From positions 1 to 30,880 of the forward strand of contig CAYYLZ010000023.1 in assembly GCA_964472725.1 (NCBI GenBank): a DNA stretch of 30,880 nt, in the 5' to 3' direction. Positions 7,804 through 15,676 of this stretch are shown in pieces (the stretch's first letter is position 1; every line of letters starts with the position of its first letter). Source of the stretch: RGIG6375 sp964472725 (lineage in GTDB: Bacteria; Bacillota; Clostridia; Oscillospirales; Oscillospiraceae). The translations under genes were made by a program, and so were the position numbers. The notes beneath the pieces are model-generated. The model was not told the origin of the DNA, made no database searches, and worked only from the letters and a program-made list of their open reading frames with translations.

Positions 7804-9153
7804 TTACTTATTTATTTTTTTGATTGCTGCGATACAGTCCGCGTCCTTTTCGGGTGAAAGCTCCGCGGAACGACCCAGCCCGGAAATTGCCAGTATCTTT
7901 TTTTCATCGGCAATTATCGGAATATTCTCCCGACGGCTTGCCGGTATTTTCTTTTCTATGAACAGCTTCTTCAATGTTTTTCCACCCTGTCTGCGGTCAA
8001 GACAAATTCTGTCCCCCGTCCGGCGGGCTCTTACGATCAAATCGCCGCAAATATCTTTTTTGCTCAGCCTGAAAACCTCATCGCATGAACCGATTTCGTC
8101 ATTTTCCAAGCCAAACCAGACTTCAATTCCCGCTCCGGGAACCTCCGTCCACTCGCCCCAGCGGGCTATCGTTTCTTTTATAGGCTCATTCTCCCCCGCT
8201 CGGGCAAAAATCAGCCGCTCGTATTCCCTGCTCACCAATACGTCCCCCGGCAGCAGGGTTCTTGCCGACGGCGCATCGGTTGTCGCAAGCTCCAGCACCG
8301 CTTTTACGTGAACTGCGGCGGGATAGCAGCCAAGGCTCGCCGCGGCTCTTCTCACCGCTCTTGCGGCAAGGGGATATTTGCAGTTTTTCAGCTTGCGGAT
8401 ATCCAGCGCTGTTCGTCCTTCCTCGTCGGCTTCAAAGGGCACTGCCTGCTCCGAAAGAGCTTCCAGCAGGCCTTCGTCCTCCCGGACAAGGTTTGACATT
8501 TCCAACACAGCCTCGGCAAAGGCAGGGTTGATGCCCTTCAGCACCGGAACGACCTCATGGCGCAGGCGATTGCGGGTATAAATGCTCTCTGCGTTGGTGG
8601 AGTCCTCCACATGCTCAATGCCACGCTCATCAAGGTACGCCGTTATTTCCGCTCTGCTCATGCACAGCAGCGGGCGGATATAAATATCACGCACCGGCGG
8701 TATCCCGCACAGTCCCTTTAATCCCGCTCCACGGGCAAGGTTCATAAGCACGGTCTCAGCGTTGTCGTCGGCATTATGGGCCGTAGCCACCCGGCTGTGC
8801 GGAAGCTTTTCCGCGGCTGCCGCAAAGAATTCATAGCGCAATATACGCGCCGCTTCTTCAATACCGACGCCCTTTTCCTCGGCATAACCATTTACGTCAC
8901 CCGACCGGCAGAACAGTTCCACGTCAAGCTCACGGCAAAGCTCACGCACAAAGCGCTCGTCCCTGTCCGATTCCTCGCCCCGCAGGCAATGGTTGAAGTG
9001 GACGGCGTAAAGCTCAAAACCGCGCTCGGCTGCGATTTCTTTCAATATATGGAGCAGACACACGGAATCGGCTCCGCCGGAAACGGCGCAGATGACCGCG
9101 CCGCCCGATGGCAGCATTCCGTATTTATCGGCAAATTCCGTTACCTGCTTCAC
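7804..9153 (-). CDS. tilS: tRNA(Ile)-lysidine synthase TilS
   Basis: TilS modifies C34 of the CAT-anticodon tRNA-Ile to lysidine, so that it reads AUA and is charged with Ile; the enzyme is essential in most bacteria. The 449-aa protein has the PP-loop SGGADS (about 25-30) in an N-type ATP pyrophosphatase domain, the THAN-like TAHNADDNAET segment (about 123-133), GLKGLCGIPP, and a C-terminal substrate-binding domain with RRQGGKTLKKLF. The GTG start (9151-9153) uses a ribosome site inside the last codons of dnaB (GAGGAGTAA), only three bases after its stop codon. Confidence 0.95.
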   Translation of the reverse strand: MKQVTEFADKYGMLPSGGAVICAVSGGADSVCLLHILKEIAAERGFELYAVHFNHCLRGEESDRDERFVRELCRELDVELFCRSGDVNGYAEEKGVGIEEAARILRYEFFAAAAEKLPHSRVATAHNADDNAETVLMNLARGAGLKGLCGIPPVRDIYIRPLLCMSRAEITAYLDERGIEHVEDSTNAESIYTRNRLRHEVVPVLKGINPAFAEAVLEMSNLVREDEGLLEALSEQAVPFEADEEGRTALDIRKLKNCKYPLAARAVRRAAASLGCYPAAVHVKAVLELATTDAPSARTLLPGDVLVSREYERLIFARAGENEPIKETIARWGEWTEVPGAGIEVWFGLENDEIGSCDEVFRLSKKDICGDLIVRARRTGDRICLDRRQGGKTLKKLFIEKKIPASRRENIPIIADEKKILAISGLGRSAELSPEKDADCIAAIKKINK

Positions 9154-9156
9154 TGT

Positions 9157-10491
9157 TTACTCCTCTTTGTGTATCTTATCCACGGACGCGTAGGTGGTAT
9201 ATTCGGGCAGCCACTGCAGTTCAATGGTGCCGGTATTACCGTGGCGGTTCTTCATTACTATGCACTCTGCAAGGTTATGATTTTCGGACTCACGCTGGAA
9301 ATAGTCCTCACGGTAAAGGCCGAGAACGATATCCGCGTCCTGCTCAAGGGAGCCGGATTCACGCAGATCGGAAAGCATGGGACGCTTATCACCGCGCTGT
9401 ACGTTGGCTCGGGAGAGCTGGGAGAGGCATATTACGGGAACATTCAGTTCCTTTGCCATAATTTTGAGCATACGGGAAATATCGCTGACCGCCTGCTGTC
9501 TGTTCTCATTGGCATCGCCGGAGGCGCTGCTCATCAGCTGGAGGTAGTCGATTATTACAAGGCCAAGATTATCAACTCTGCGGCACTGAGCGTTCATTTC
9601 CGCAACAGTGAGCATGGAGTTGTCATCTATGAGTATACCCGTTTTACTGATGGCTGTAGCCGCGGCAACTATTTTTTTCCAATCCTCGGAGGAAAGACGA
9701 CCTGTCAGCAGCTTCTTGCTGTCAACAAAGGCCTCGCTTGAAAGCAGACGCGTCGCCAGCTGCTCCTTGGACATTTCGAGGGAGAATATAGCAACCTTCA
9801 TGTTGGTGTTCTTGGCAACGCTCAGGCCGATATTCAGTGCAATACTTGTCTTACCCATACCGGGTCGGGACGCCAGCAGGATAAGGTCGGACTTATTAAG
9901 ACCCATTATGACGCTGTCCAGATCGGGCAGGCCGGTGGATAGACCGGGTATATCGCCGCCGGATTTTGCCAACTCACCCAAATGCTTATAAACTCCGCCT
10001 ATGATGGCCGACACCGGCTCAAGGCCGCCCGCGGCCTTACCCTGACGCAGGGCATATATCCTGCGCTCGGCGGCTTCAAGAACGTCGTCCGCGCTGCCGG
10101 TTCCGGCAGAGACCATTCCACCGATATCCGAGGCGACCTCCGCGATTCCGCGCAGCATGGCCTTATCCTTTACTATAGCGGCGTAGCGCATTACGTTGGA
10201 GGCGGTGGGCGTAATATTCATCAGCTCGGCCAGATAGTTGGGACTGGTGTCCTTATATACGCCGCTAAGGCGCATCTGGTCAAGGAGCGTGACCGGGTCT
10301 ATCGGCTGGGAGTAATTGAACATGGAGGATACTACCTCATATATCTCCCTGTTCACCGTCAAATAGAAATCGGACGGCTTAAGGTATCCCATGACCTCAG
10401 GAACGCACCTTGAGTCTATCAATATGGAGCCGAGCACAGCTTGTTCCGCTTCGGCGCTGTGTGGCATTTGCTTTATAAGCAGCTCATCCAT
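9157..10491 (-). CDS. dnaB: Replicative DNA helicase DnaB (DnaC of B. subtilis)
   Basis: The hexameric helicase that unwinds DNA at the replication fork. The 444-aa protein has the N-terminal DnaB domain (PHSAEAEQAVLGSIL at the start) and a RecA-like C-terminal domain with Walker A SRPGMGKTS (about 207-215), FSLEMSKEQL, Walker B LVIIDYLQL and the arginine-finger region near LYREDYF. Length and motifs are typical, with no intein. It is 47 bp downstream of rplI, the usual gdpP-rplI-dnaB arrangement, and it is coupled to tilS. Confidence 0.97.
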   Translation of the reverse strand: MDELLIKQMPHSAEAEQAVLGSILIDSRCVPEVMGYLKPSDFYLTVNREIYEVVSSMFNYSQPIDPVTLLDQMRLSGVYKDTSPNYLAELMNITPTASNVMRYAAIVKDKAMLRGIAEVASDIGGMVSAGTGSADDVLEAAERRIYALRQGKAAGGLEPVSAIIGGVYKHLGELAKSGGDIPGLSTGLPDLDSVIMGLNKSDLILLASRPGMGKTSIALNIGLSVAKNTNMKVAIFSLEMSKEQLATRLLSSEAFVDSKKLLTGRLSSEDWKKIVAAATAISKTGILIDDNSMLTVAEMNAQCRRVDNLGLVIIDYLQLMSSASGDANENRQQAVSDISRMLKIMAKELNVPVICLSQLSRANVQRGDKRPMLSDLRESGSLEQDADIVLGLYREDYFQRESENHNLAECIVMKNRHGNTGTIELQWLPEYTTYASVDKIHKEE

Positions 10492-10538
10492 TTTGCTTCA
10501 CTTCCCCTATGGAAAAGTTTTATCTTAACAATATACAA

Positions 10539-10985
10539 TCAGCCCTCTACTACCATGACCTTGAGAGTGGCGCTGATTTCGTGCCCCAGCTTTACCTTCA
10601 CTTCAAAGGAACCGTAGGTCTTGATGGGCTCAGCCTGAACTATCTTGTTCTTCTCAATCTCTATCTTGTACTGAGCGGCGAGAGCATCGGAGATTTCCTT
10701 TGAGGTAACAGCGCCGAAGAGCTTGCCGTTGCTGCCGGCCTTGGCGCTTATTTTAACGGTGCACTCCTTGAGCTTTTCTGCGTTCTCCTTGGCTTCTGCC
10801 TTTTCCTTGGCGATCTGTGCCTGCTTGGCCTTTTCCTGCAGCTTCATGGTGTTTATGTTATCTGCGGTTGCCTCAACAGCCAGCTTCTTGGGGAAGAGGA
10901 AATTGCGTGCGTAGCCGTCGGAAACTTCCTTAAGTTCGCCCTTCTTGCCCTGACCTTTTACATCCTGCTGAAGAATAACTTTCAT
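10539..10985 (-). CDS. rplI: 50S ribosomal protein L9
   Basis: A 148-aa large-subunit protein that binds 23S rRNA and influences frame maintenance. The N-terminal domain MKVILQQDVKGQGKKGELKEV with GYARNFLFPKKLA is the family signature; a long charged connecting helix (about 40-80) and a C-terminal domain follow. It lies between gdpP and dnaB with short gaps (33 and 47 bp), consistent with co-transcription. Confidence 0.97.
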   Translation of the reverse strand: MKVILQQDVKGQGKKGELKEVSDGYARNFLFPKKLAVEATADNINTMKLQEKAKQAQIAKEKAEAKENAEKLKECTVKISAKAGSNGKLFGAVTSKEISDALAAQYKIEIEKNKIVQAEPIKTYGSFEVKVKLGHEISATLKVMVVEG

Positions 10986-11018
10986 TTTCTTTTCATCCTT
11001 TCACGGTATTGATCTTTT

Positions 11019-13040
11019 TTATTCGCTTTCCTGCCTGGTCTCCTCGCCTGCTATGAAAGCTTCTATGGCACCTACCAGTTCATTGAGCACTTCCTGAGTA
11101 GTCTTACCCTTCAACTGAGCGCCGGCCATGGAACGATTGCCGCCACCGCCCAGCTTTTCAAGCACAAACTGAACATTTACGTCGCCAATGGAACGGGCGG
11201 AAATATTCACGCCGCCGTCCTCGGTATATACAACAAAAGAAGTGTGTATGCCGCTGATGTTCAGCAGTTCGTCTGCCGCCTGAGCTGCAATAATGCGATC
11301 CTCCCGGGTTTCCGTTACAGCGATGGCTATACCGTCACGGTACATCTTCGCGTTTCTTATAATGGAATACTTGGCAACGGTACTGGGCAGGTCGCTTTGG
11401 AACAGACGCTTTACCTCGGTGGTATCGGAGCCTGCCTTGCGCAGGAACGCCGCCGCCTCAAAGGTTCTGCTGCCGGTTCGCATAGTGAAGTTCTTGGTAT
11501 CGAGCACGATACCTGAGAGGATAGCCTCAGCCTCCAGCTTGAGCAGGTCAGCAGGTTCCACAAGGTACTGCAGCAGTTCTGTGGAAAGCTCGCTGGCGGA
11601 AGATGCGTAAGGCTCATGGAAATTAAGCGCCGCATTGGAGATATACTCCGCTGCTCTGCGGTGGTGATCCACAACGGCGATACGGTTGCAGGAGATAAGC
11701 AAATCGCCTGCCTCAACCTGATCGGGACGGTTGGTATCCACTACCACAAGCAGGGTCTTGCCGTCGGCAATAAGCATCGCGTCATTTTCGCTTATGAATG
11801 TATGCTCATACTCGGGAAGCTCCTTGAGTTTCCTTACAAGAGGCATTGCCACATTGGTATCCTTATCGATAATCACATATGCGCTCTTGCCCTTCTTACG
11901 GGCTATACAGCACAGGCCCACAGCAGCTCCGATACAGTCCAGATCAGCGTGCTTATGGCCGGTGATGATAATATTGGATGCGTCCGCGATAAGCTCGCCA
12001 AGAGCAGTCGCCATGACACGGGACTTGACCTTGGTGCGTCTTTCAACGGCAACGGAGTGACCGCCGTAGAACTCAAAGTTCTGATTATTCTTGATAACAG
12101 CCTGATCGCCGCCTCGGGAAAGCGCCATATCGATGCCGAGAAGTGCATACTGGAAGCCTTCCTCAAGGTTGGCGGCTCCCCTGCCAATACCGATACTCAT
12201 AGTGGCGGGTATTCCACCGGGACCGGTTATCTCGCGAACCTTATCAAGTATCGCGAACTTATCTGCCAATATTCCGGGCATATAGGACTCTTCAAAAATG
12301 AAGATGTAGCGGTCGCGGTCGTAGCGGGAAAGATAGCCTCCCGCGCCCTTGGTCCAATCCATAACAATGGAGTCAACCGCTGCGAGGACTGCGGATTTTG
12401 CCGTTTCGGTAACGCTCTTGAACAGTTCGTCGTAGTTATCCAGCATCATAACGGCAACAACGGGTCGGGTATCCTTATACTTGCGCTCCATAACCACATG
12501 GTCGGTAACGTCCAGCCAGTAGAGTACGCCCCAATAAACGCGTCCGCCGTTTCTTTCGTCCATCTTGACGGCATTGCCGTATACATTATATATACGCTCG
12601 CCAATTCTAACATACTCGGGAGCGCTGTGCTTACCCTCAACGAGCCAGCGGTACTTGAAGCCGGGCACCATTTCCCCGATGCCTATCTCAAAGAAATGAT
12701 CTCTGCCGCCGGTCATATTCAGGAAGTTTTCGTTGCTCCAAAGAATACGACCGTCATTGATATTGAAAATGGCCATGGGAAAGGGCATATCCATGAGCAT
12801 GCCCTTGGACGCGCCGTCAAGGTTGTACGCAGCCGCTTCGATATAGTCGATGACCTGACGTTTTTTATTTTTATTGGAATATCCGGAATACAGAGCAAGC
12901 AGTATTACGGCAACCGCCTCGCAGGCGGCAAGAATAAACTGTTTGGTAAAGAGCGCAGCAAAAACGAACACAACGAGGAAAACGAAATACATTCTCATAG
13001 ACGGCCTGAACAGGCGGTATATGTCTTTACGTGTTTTCAA
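11019..13040 (-). CDS. gdpP: Cyclic-di-AMP phosphodiesterase GdpP
   Basis: A membrane enzyme that hydrolyses c-di-AMP to pApA, tuning osmotic and cell-wall homeostasis. The 673-aa protein has two transmembrane segments (about 14-50), a PAS-like sensor domain (about 75-165), a degenerate GGDEF domain (about 190-310, no GGDEF motif), then DHH and DHHA1 domains. Catalytic-site motifs seen are HADLDCIGA, VVDTNRP, VVDHHRRA and GGGGNRSMAG near the C-terminus. The start is TTG (13038-13040) after GGGAGGTGT. It is the first gene after the promoter at 13080-13108 and leads the operon running to 3.4 kb. Confidence 0.96.
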   Translation of the reverse strand: MKTRKDIYRLFRPSMRMYFVFLVVFVFAALFTKQFILAACEAVAVILLALYSGYSNKNKKRQVIDYIEAAAYNLDGASKGMLMDMPFPMAIFNINDGRILWSNENFLNMTGGRDHFFEIGIGEMVPGFKYRWLVEGKHSAPEYVRIGERIYNVYGNAVKMDERNGGRVYWGVLYWLDVTDHVVMERKYKDTRPVVAVMMLDNYDELFKSVTETAKSAVLAAVDSIVMDWTKGAGGYLSRYDRDRYIFIFEESYMPGILADKFAILDKVREITGPGGIPATMSIGIGRGAANLEEGFQYALLGIDMALSRGGDQAVIKNNQNFEFYGGHSVAVERRTKVKSRVMATALGELIADASNIIITGHKHADLDCIGAAVGLCCIARKKGKSAYVIIDKDTNVAMPLVRKLKELPEYEHTFISENDAMLIADGKTLLVVVDTNRPDQVEAGDLLISCNRIAVVDHHRRAAEYISNAALNFHEPYASSASELSTELLQYLVEPADLLKLEAEAILSGIVLDTKNFTMRTGSRTFEAAAFLRKAGSDTTEVKRLFQSDLPSTVAKYSIIRNAKMYRDGIAIAVTETREDRIIAAQAADELLNISGIHTSFVVYTEDGGVNISARSIGDVNVQFVLEKLGGGGNRSMAGAQLKGKTTQEVLNELVGAIEAFIAGEETRQESE

Positions 13041-13079
13041 GTGCGCACACCTCCCGCTATTTTAAATCATAGATAAATA

Positions 13080-13108
13080 ACTATACCAAATTTTTACGGA
13101 CTTCTCAA
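13080..13108 (-). promoter_or_regulatory. SigA promoter of the gdpP operon
   Basis: On the minus strand TTGAGA (complement of 13103-13108), a 17-bp spacer and TATAGT (complement of 13080-13085) form a good SigA promoter about 40 bp before gdpP. No comparable promoter or strong terminator was seen between here and the T-box promoter of thrS. Confidence 0.75.
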
Positions 13109-13231
13109 CTGTTTTTGCAAATTTTTATATGTATACTTTATTTTCTAGTCTTCGGCAGTTCAAAATGTCTACTACACATTTTCCAAGAGTCTATTCACAA
13201 AATGAGACCTTACCTTTTTCATATAACCTGC

Positions 13232-13255
13232 TACAATTATCTCAGAAGCTTCTGA
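13232..13255 (+). promoter_or_regulatory. Putative -10 and palindromic operator of the XRE regulator
   Basis: TACAAT (13232-13237) could be a -10, with only a poor -35. A perfect 14-bp palindrome (13242-13255, TCAGAAGCTTCTGA) begins where transcription would start, before the ribosome site AAGGAGG. This is a plausible autoregulatory site. A second AT-rich repeat (AAAATGT 13162-13168 / ACATTTT 13176-13182) lies upstream in the same 239-bp divergent gap. Confidence 0.4.
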
Positions 13256-13279
13256 TATTCAAACAAGGAGGTATACACT

Positions 13280-14200
13280 ATGCTTCAAAACACATTTACC
13301 GCAAATCTCAAAAAATATCGCCTTACCAAAAATCTTACGCAGGAGCAGGTAGCGGACACACTCCGCATCAATACACAGACCGTTTCCCGCTGGGAGTGTG
13401 GAACCACCCTCCCCGACGTTCTGACACTTCCCTTGCTTGCCGAGCTTTACGGCATTACCGTAGACGATTTTTACAAGCACAGCTCCATTGCGTACGATAA
13501 CTACGCCCAGAGGCTTGCTTCGGTTTACGAAGACACCCGCTCCCCCGAGGACTTCATACGCTGCCTTGCTGAATATGAAAAACTGCAGCAATCCGGCAAA
13601 CTTTCTCTTGCTGACAAATGGAACCTTGCAATGCTCCATCAGTTCATGATGGACTATTGCATTGAAACTGCCATGAAATGGTATGACGATATTCTCGCCT
13701 GCGGTCCCGACGAAGATCCGTTTTCCTATAACAGGGCATGCGCCTGCCGCATCAAGCTGTTCTTCGCAATAGGCAAGGGCGATGATATACTCCAACATTA
13801 TAGAGCGGCCTATGCTTCCAATAATTCAAGCCCCAGAACCTTGGAGCATCTGCTTACTGCATACATTTACGCCAAGCAAACTGACGAGGCATATGACTGC
13901 TTCAAAGAAGGGCTAGTACGGTTCACCGATGATTGGCCGCTGCTCATAATCGGCGGAGATATATGCCGCAATCTTGGAAAATACGAGGAAGCTATCGAGT
14001 TGTATGATAGAGCCGGCGATATTGGCACTGATTTTTGCGACGAGCTTTATTCCAAAGCGTTCTGCTATGAAGCCCTTGGCAAACGTCAGGAGGCGGCAGA
14101 TACGTATTCCGGCATTGCAGAAATACTGCGTGGTAGAGGCTTTGACGTGGAGGCCGATATGGCTGTCAAAGCCGCCACAAGACTGAAAAATGAAATTTAA
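13280..14200 (+). CDS. XRE-family regulator with C-terminal helical (TPR-like) repeats
   Basis: A 306-aa cytoplasmic DNA-binding protein. Residues about 7-62 form a Cro/CI-type helix-turn-helix (LTQEQVADTLRINTQTVSRWE). The remainder is alpha-helical with TPR-like pairs, clearest near LGKYEEAIELYDRAGDI and LGKRQEAADTYSGI. The arrangement recalls RRNPP peptide-sensing regulators (PlcR/Rgg), but no nearby peptide gene was found and the ligand is unknown. ATG 13280 follows AAGGAGGTATACACT. It is transcribed divergently from gdpP and ends at a strong terminator, so it is monocistronic. Regulator role is firm; target and signal are not. Confidence 0.85.
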   Translation: MLQNTFTANLKKYRLTKNLTQEQVADTLRINTQTVSRWECGTTLPDVLTLPLLAELYGITVDDFYKHSSIAYDNYAQRLASVYEDTRSPEDFIRCLAEYEKLQQSGKLSLADKWNLAMLHQFMMDYCIETAMKWYDDILACGPDEDPFSYNRACACRIKLFFAIGKGDDILQHYRAAYASNNSSPRTLEHLLTAYIYAKQTDEAYDCFKEGLVRFTDDWPLLIIGGDICRNLGKYEEAIELYDRAGDIGTDFCDELYSKAFCYEALGKRQEAADTYSGIAEILRGRGFDVEADMAVKAATRLKNEI

Positions 14201-14208
14201 TGCCAGGC

Positions 14209-14241
14209 ACCCTCCGCTCTTCACTGGGCGGAGGGTATTTT
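14209..14241 (+). terminator. Terminator after XRE/TPR regulator
   Basis: A perfect 9-bp GC-rich stem (14209-14217 with 14228-14236) is followed by ATTTT, eight bases after the stop codon. Confidence 0.85.
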
Positions 14242-14270
14242 CTGCAATTGTCATAAAAAACTCCGCTCCC

Positions 14271-14294
14271 GAATATCTTCGGACAAGGATATTC
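14271..14294 (+). repeat. Inverted repeat in leader of NSS transporter gene
   Basis: GAATATC (14271-14277) and GATATTC (14288-14294) form a 7-bp stem with a 10-base loop, ending six bases before AGGAGGGG of the transporter gene. It could be an operator or a leader hairpin. A weak promoter-like TTGTCA about 17 bp upstream is not convincing. Confidence 0.4.
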
Positions 14295-14312
14295 TGTTTT
14301 AGGAGGGGTCGT

Positions 14313-15575
14313 ATGGAAAGCAAGAACCAATGGGGCTCATCTTTCGGCTTTGTTATGGCTTCGGTGGGCGCGGCGCTGGGATTGGGCAATATATGGGGCT
14401 TTCCCTACAAGATGGGCGAAAGCGGCTGCTTTGCCTTTTTATTTTTCTACCTGCTGTTCGTCCTTTTCACTGGTTATCCCGTGCTACTTGCCGAGTTTGC
14501 CATCGGCAGGCGGGGCGGCGCGTCCGCTCCGGAGGCCTACGGCGTATACGGCAAGCCCTATCACTGGGCGGGCGTGGCCTCCATCGTCGCATGTATGCTT
14601 ATTCTCTCATACTACTGCTTTTTCGGAGGCATGCTCTTTCAGGCAGTTGCCGAGCTTCTTGGAATATACGTGGGCGGTCACGTTTTCTGGAGTCTGGTAT
14701 TCATCGCCGCGTCGGCAGCGATAGTTTTCATGGGCGTTCAGAAAGGTATTGAGAATTTTTCAAAAATCATAATTCCCCTGCTGATCCTCATGCTGCTTTT
14801 CGTGGTTGCTCATACACTTTCCTCCCGGGAAGCACGACAGGAGCTGGTACAGCTTATGACGCCCCGCAGAGAGGATTTCAATATCCGCAGCGCCTCCTCC
14901 GCACTGGCGCAGGTATTCTTCTCAATGTCACTAGGGCAAGGCTGTATGTTGGTATGCGGTGCTTACCAAAAACGAGGCGGCAGTCTTGCCGCGCAGGCTC
15001 TTTATATCCCACTCTTCGACACGCTTACCGCACTTCTTGCCGCTTTCGCCATTCTTCCCGCGGCGGCCGCAAAAGGTATAGACCCCGGCTGCGGCCCCTC
15101 CCTACTCTTTGACGCTATCCCGAAAATATTCGGCAGCAGCCGCAGCGGAATACTGATGACGCTGGTGTTTTTTATTTTAGTTCTCCTCGCCGCCATAACC
15201 TCCGTGATATCCATGATAGAAACTCCCGCCGTGGCGCTTTGCTCACGCACAGGAATGAAGCGTCCCGCCGCCGTAGCCATCATCTCCGCGGCAGCCTTTT
15301 CCCTTGGTCTGCCGGTGTACCTGAGCTACGGGCAAGCCTTCAGCTGGCTGAACGTATATGAATTTATTGCGGAGTATCTTCTTATAATCCTCGTTTCCGT
15401 GGCAAGCTGCGCCGCGATAATATTCGTAGGCAGACAAAACTCCGTTAAAGACGTATTCGGACGAGACTGCTTCGTGGGGCGGCTGTGGCTGTTCGTTCTT
15501 AAATATGTAACCCCTATACTGCTGCTGTTTGTTATATCCTCGTTCATTTTTTCTTCAGTAATCGGCAAAATCTGA
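14313..15575 (+). CDS. Sodium-dependent transporter, NSS (SNF) family
   Basis: A 420-aa sodium-coupled symporter of the neurotransmitter:sodium symporter fold (LeuT/TnaT/MhsT type). It starts at ATG 14313 after AGGAGGGG; the longer open frame upstream runs through the terminator and is rejected. The N-terminal signature GAALGLGNIWGFPYKMGESG (unwound TM1 with the sodium/substrate site) and GYPVLLAEFAIGRRGG are visible, with about eleven hydrophobic segments overall. Bacterial members import amino acids; the exact substrate cannot be read from sequence. It is flanked by terminators or promoters and appears to be a single-gene unit. Confidence 0.92.
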   Translation: MESKNQWGSSFGFVMASVGAALGLGNIWGFPYKMGESGCFAFLFFYLLFVLFTGYPVLLAEFAIGRRGGASAPEAYGVYGKPYHWAGVASIVACMLILSYYCFFGGMLFQAVAELLGIYVGGHVFWSLVFIAASAAIVFMGVQKGIENFSKIIIPLLILMLLFVVAHTLSSREARQELVQLMTPRREDFNIRSASSALAQVFFSMSLGQGCMLVCGAYQKRGGSLAAQALYIPLFDTLTALLAAFAILPAAAAKGIDPGCGPSLLFDAIPKIFGSSRSGILMTLVFFILVLLAAITSVISMIETPAVALCSRTGMKRPAAVAIISAAAFSLGLPVYLSYGQAFSWLNVYEFIAEYLLIILVSVASCAAIIFVGRQNSVKDVFGRDCFVGRLWLFVLKYVTPILLLFVISSFIFSSVIGKI

Positions 15576-15583
15576 CAAAATAA

Positions 15584-15612
15584 TTGACAAAGCCGCGGCT
15601 TACCTATATAAT
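15584..15612 (+). promoter_or_regulatory. Perfect consensus SigA promoter with palindromic spacer
   Basis: TTGACA (15584-15589), a 17-bp spacer and TATAAT (15607-15612) match the consensus at all 12 positions. The spacer contains a perfect 12-bp palindrome AAGCCGCGGCTT (15590-15601) abutting the -35, an ideal place for a repressor or MerR-like activator. It drives the uroporphyrinogen-decarboxylase-family gene at 15677. Confidence 0.87.
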
Positions 15613-15676
15613 TGTTTGGGTTTTGTATAGTTCTAAACTTTATAACTACTTAATCATATATCAAGGAGGAACAACA

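Noticed and set aside
5583..7823. A 746-codon open frame antisense to ftsH and hpt
   Set aside because: It runs across two certain genes and their junction with no start signal; a compositional shadow.
14190..14312. A longer start for the NSS transporter
   Set aside because: It would translate through a terminator; the ATG at 14313 has an excellent ribosome site and begins near the conserved TM1.
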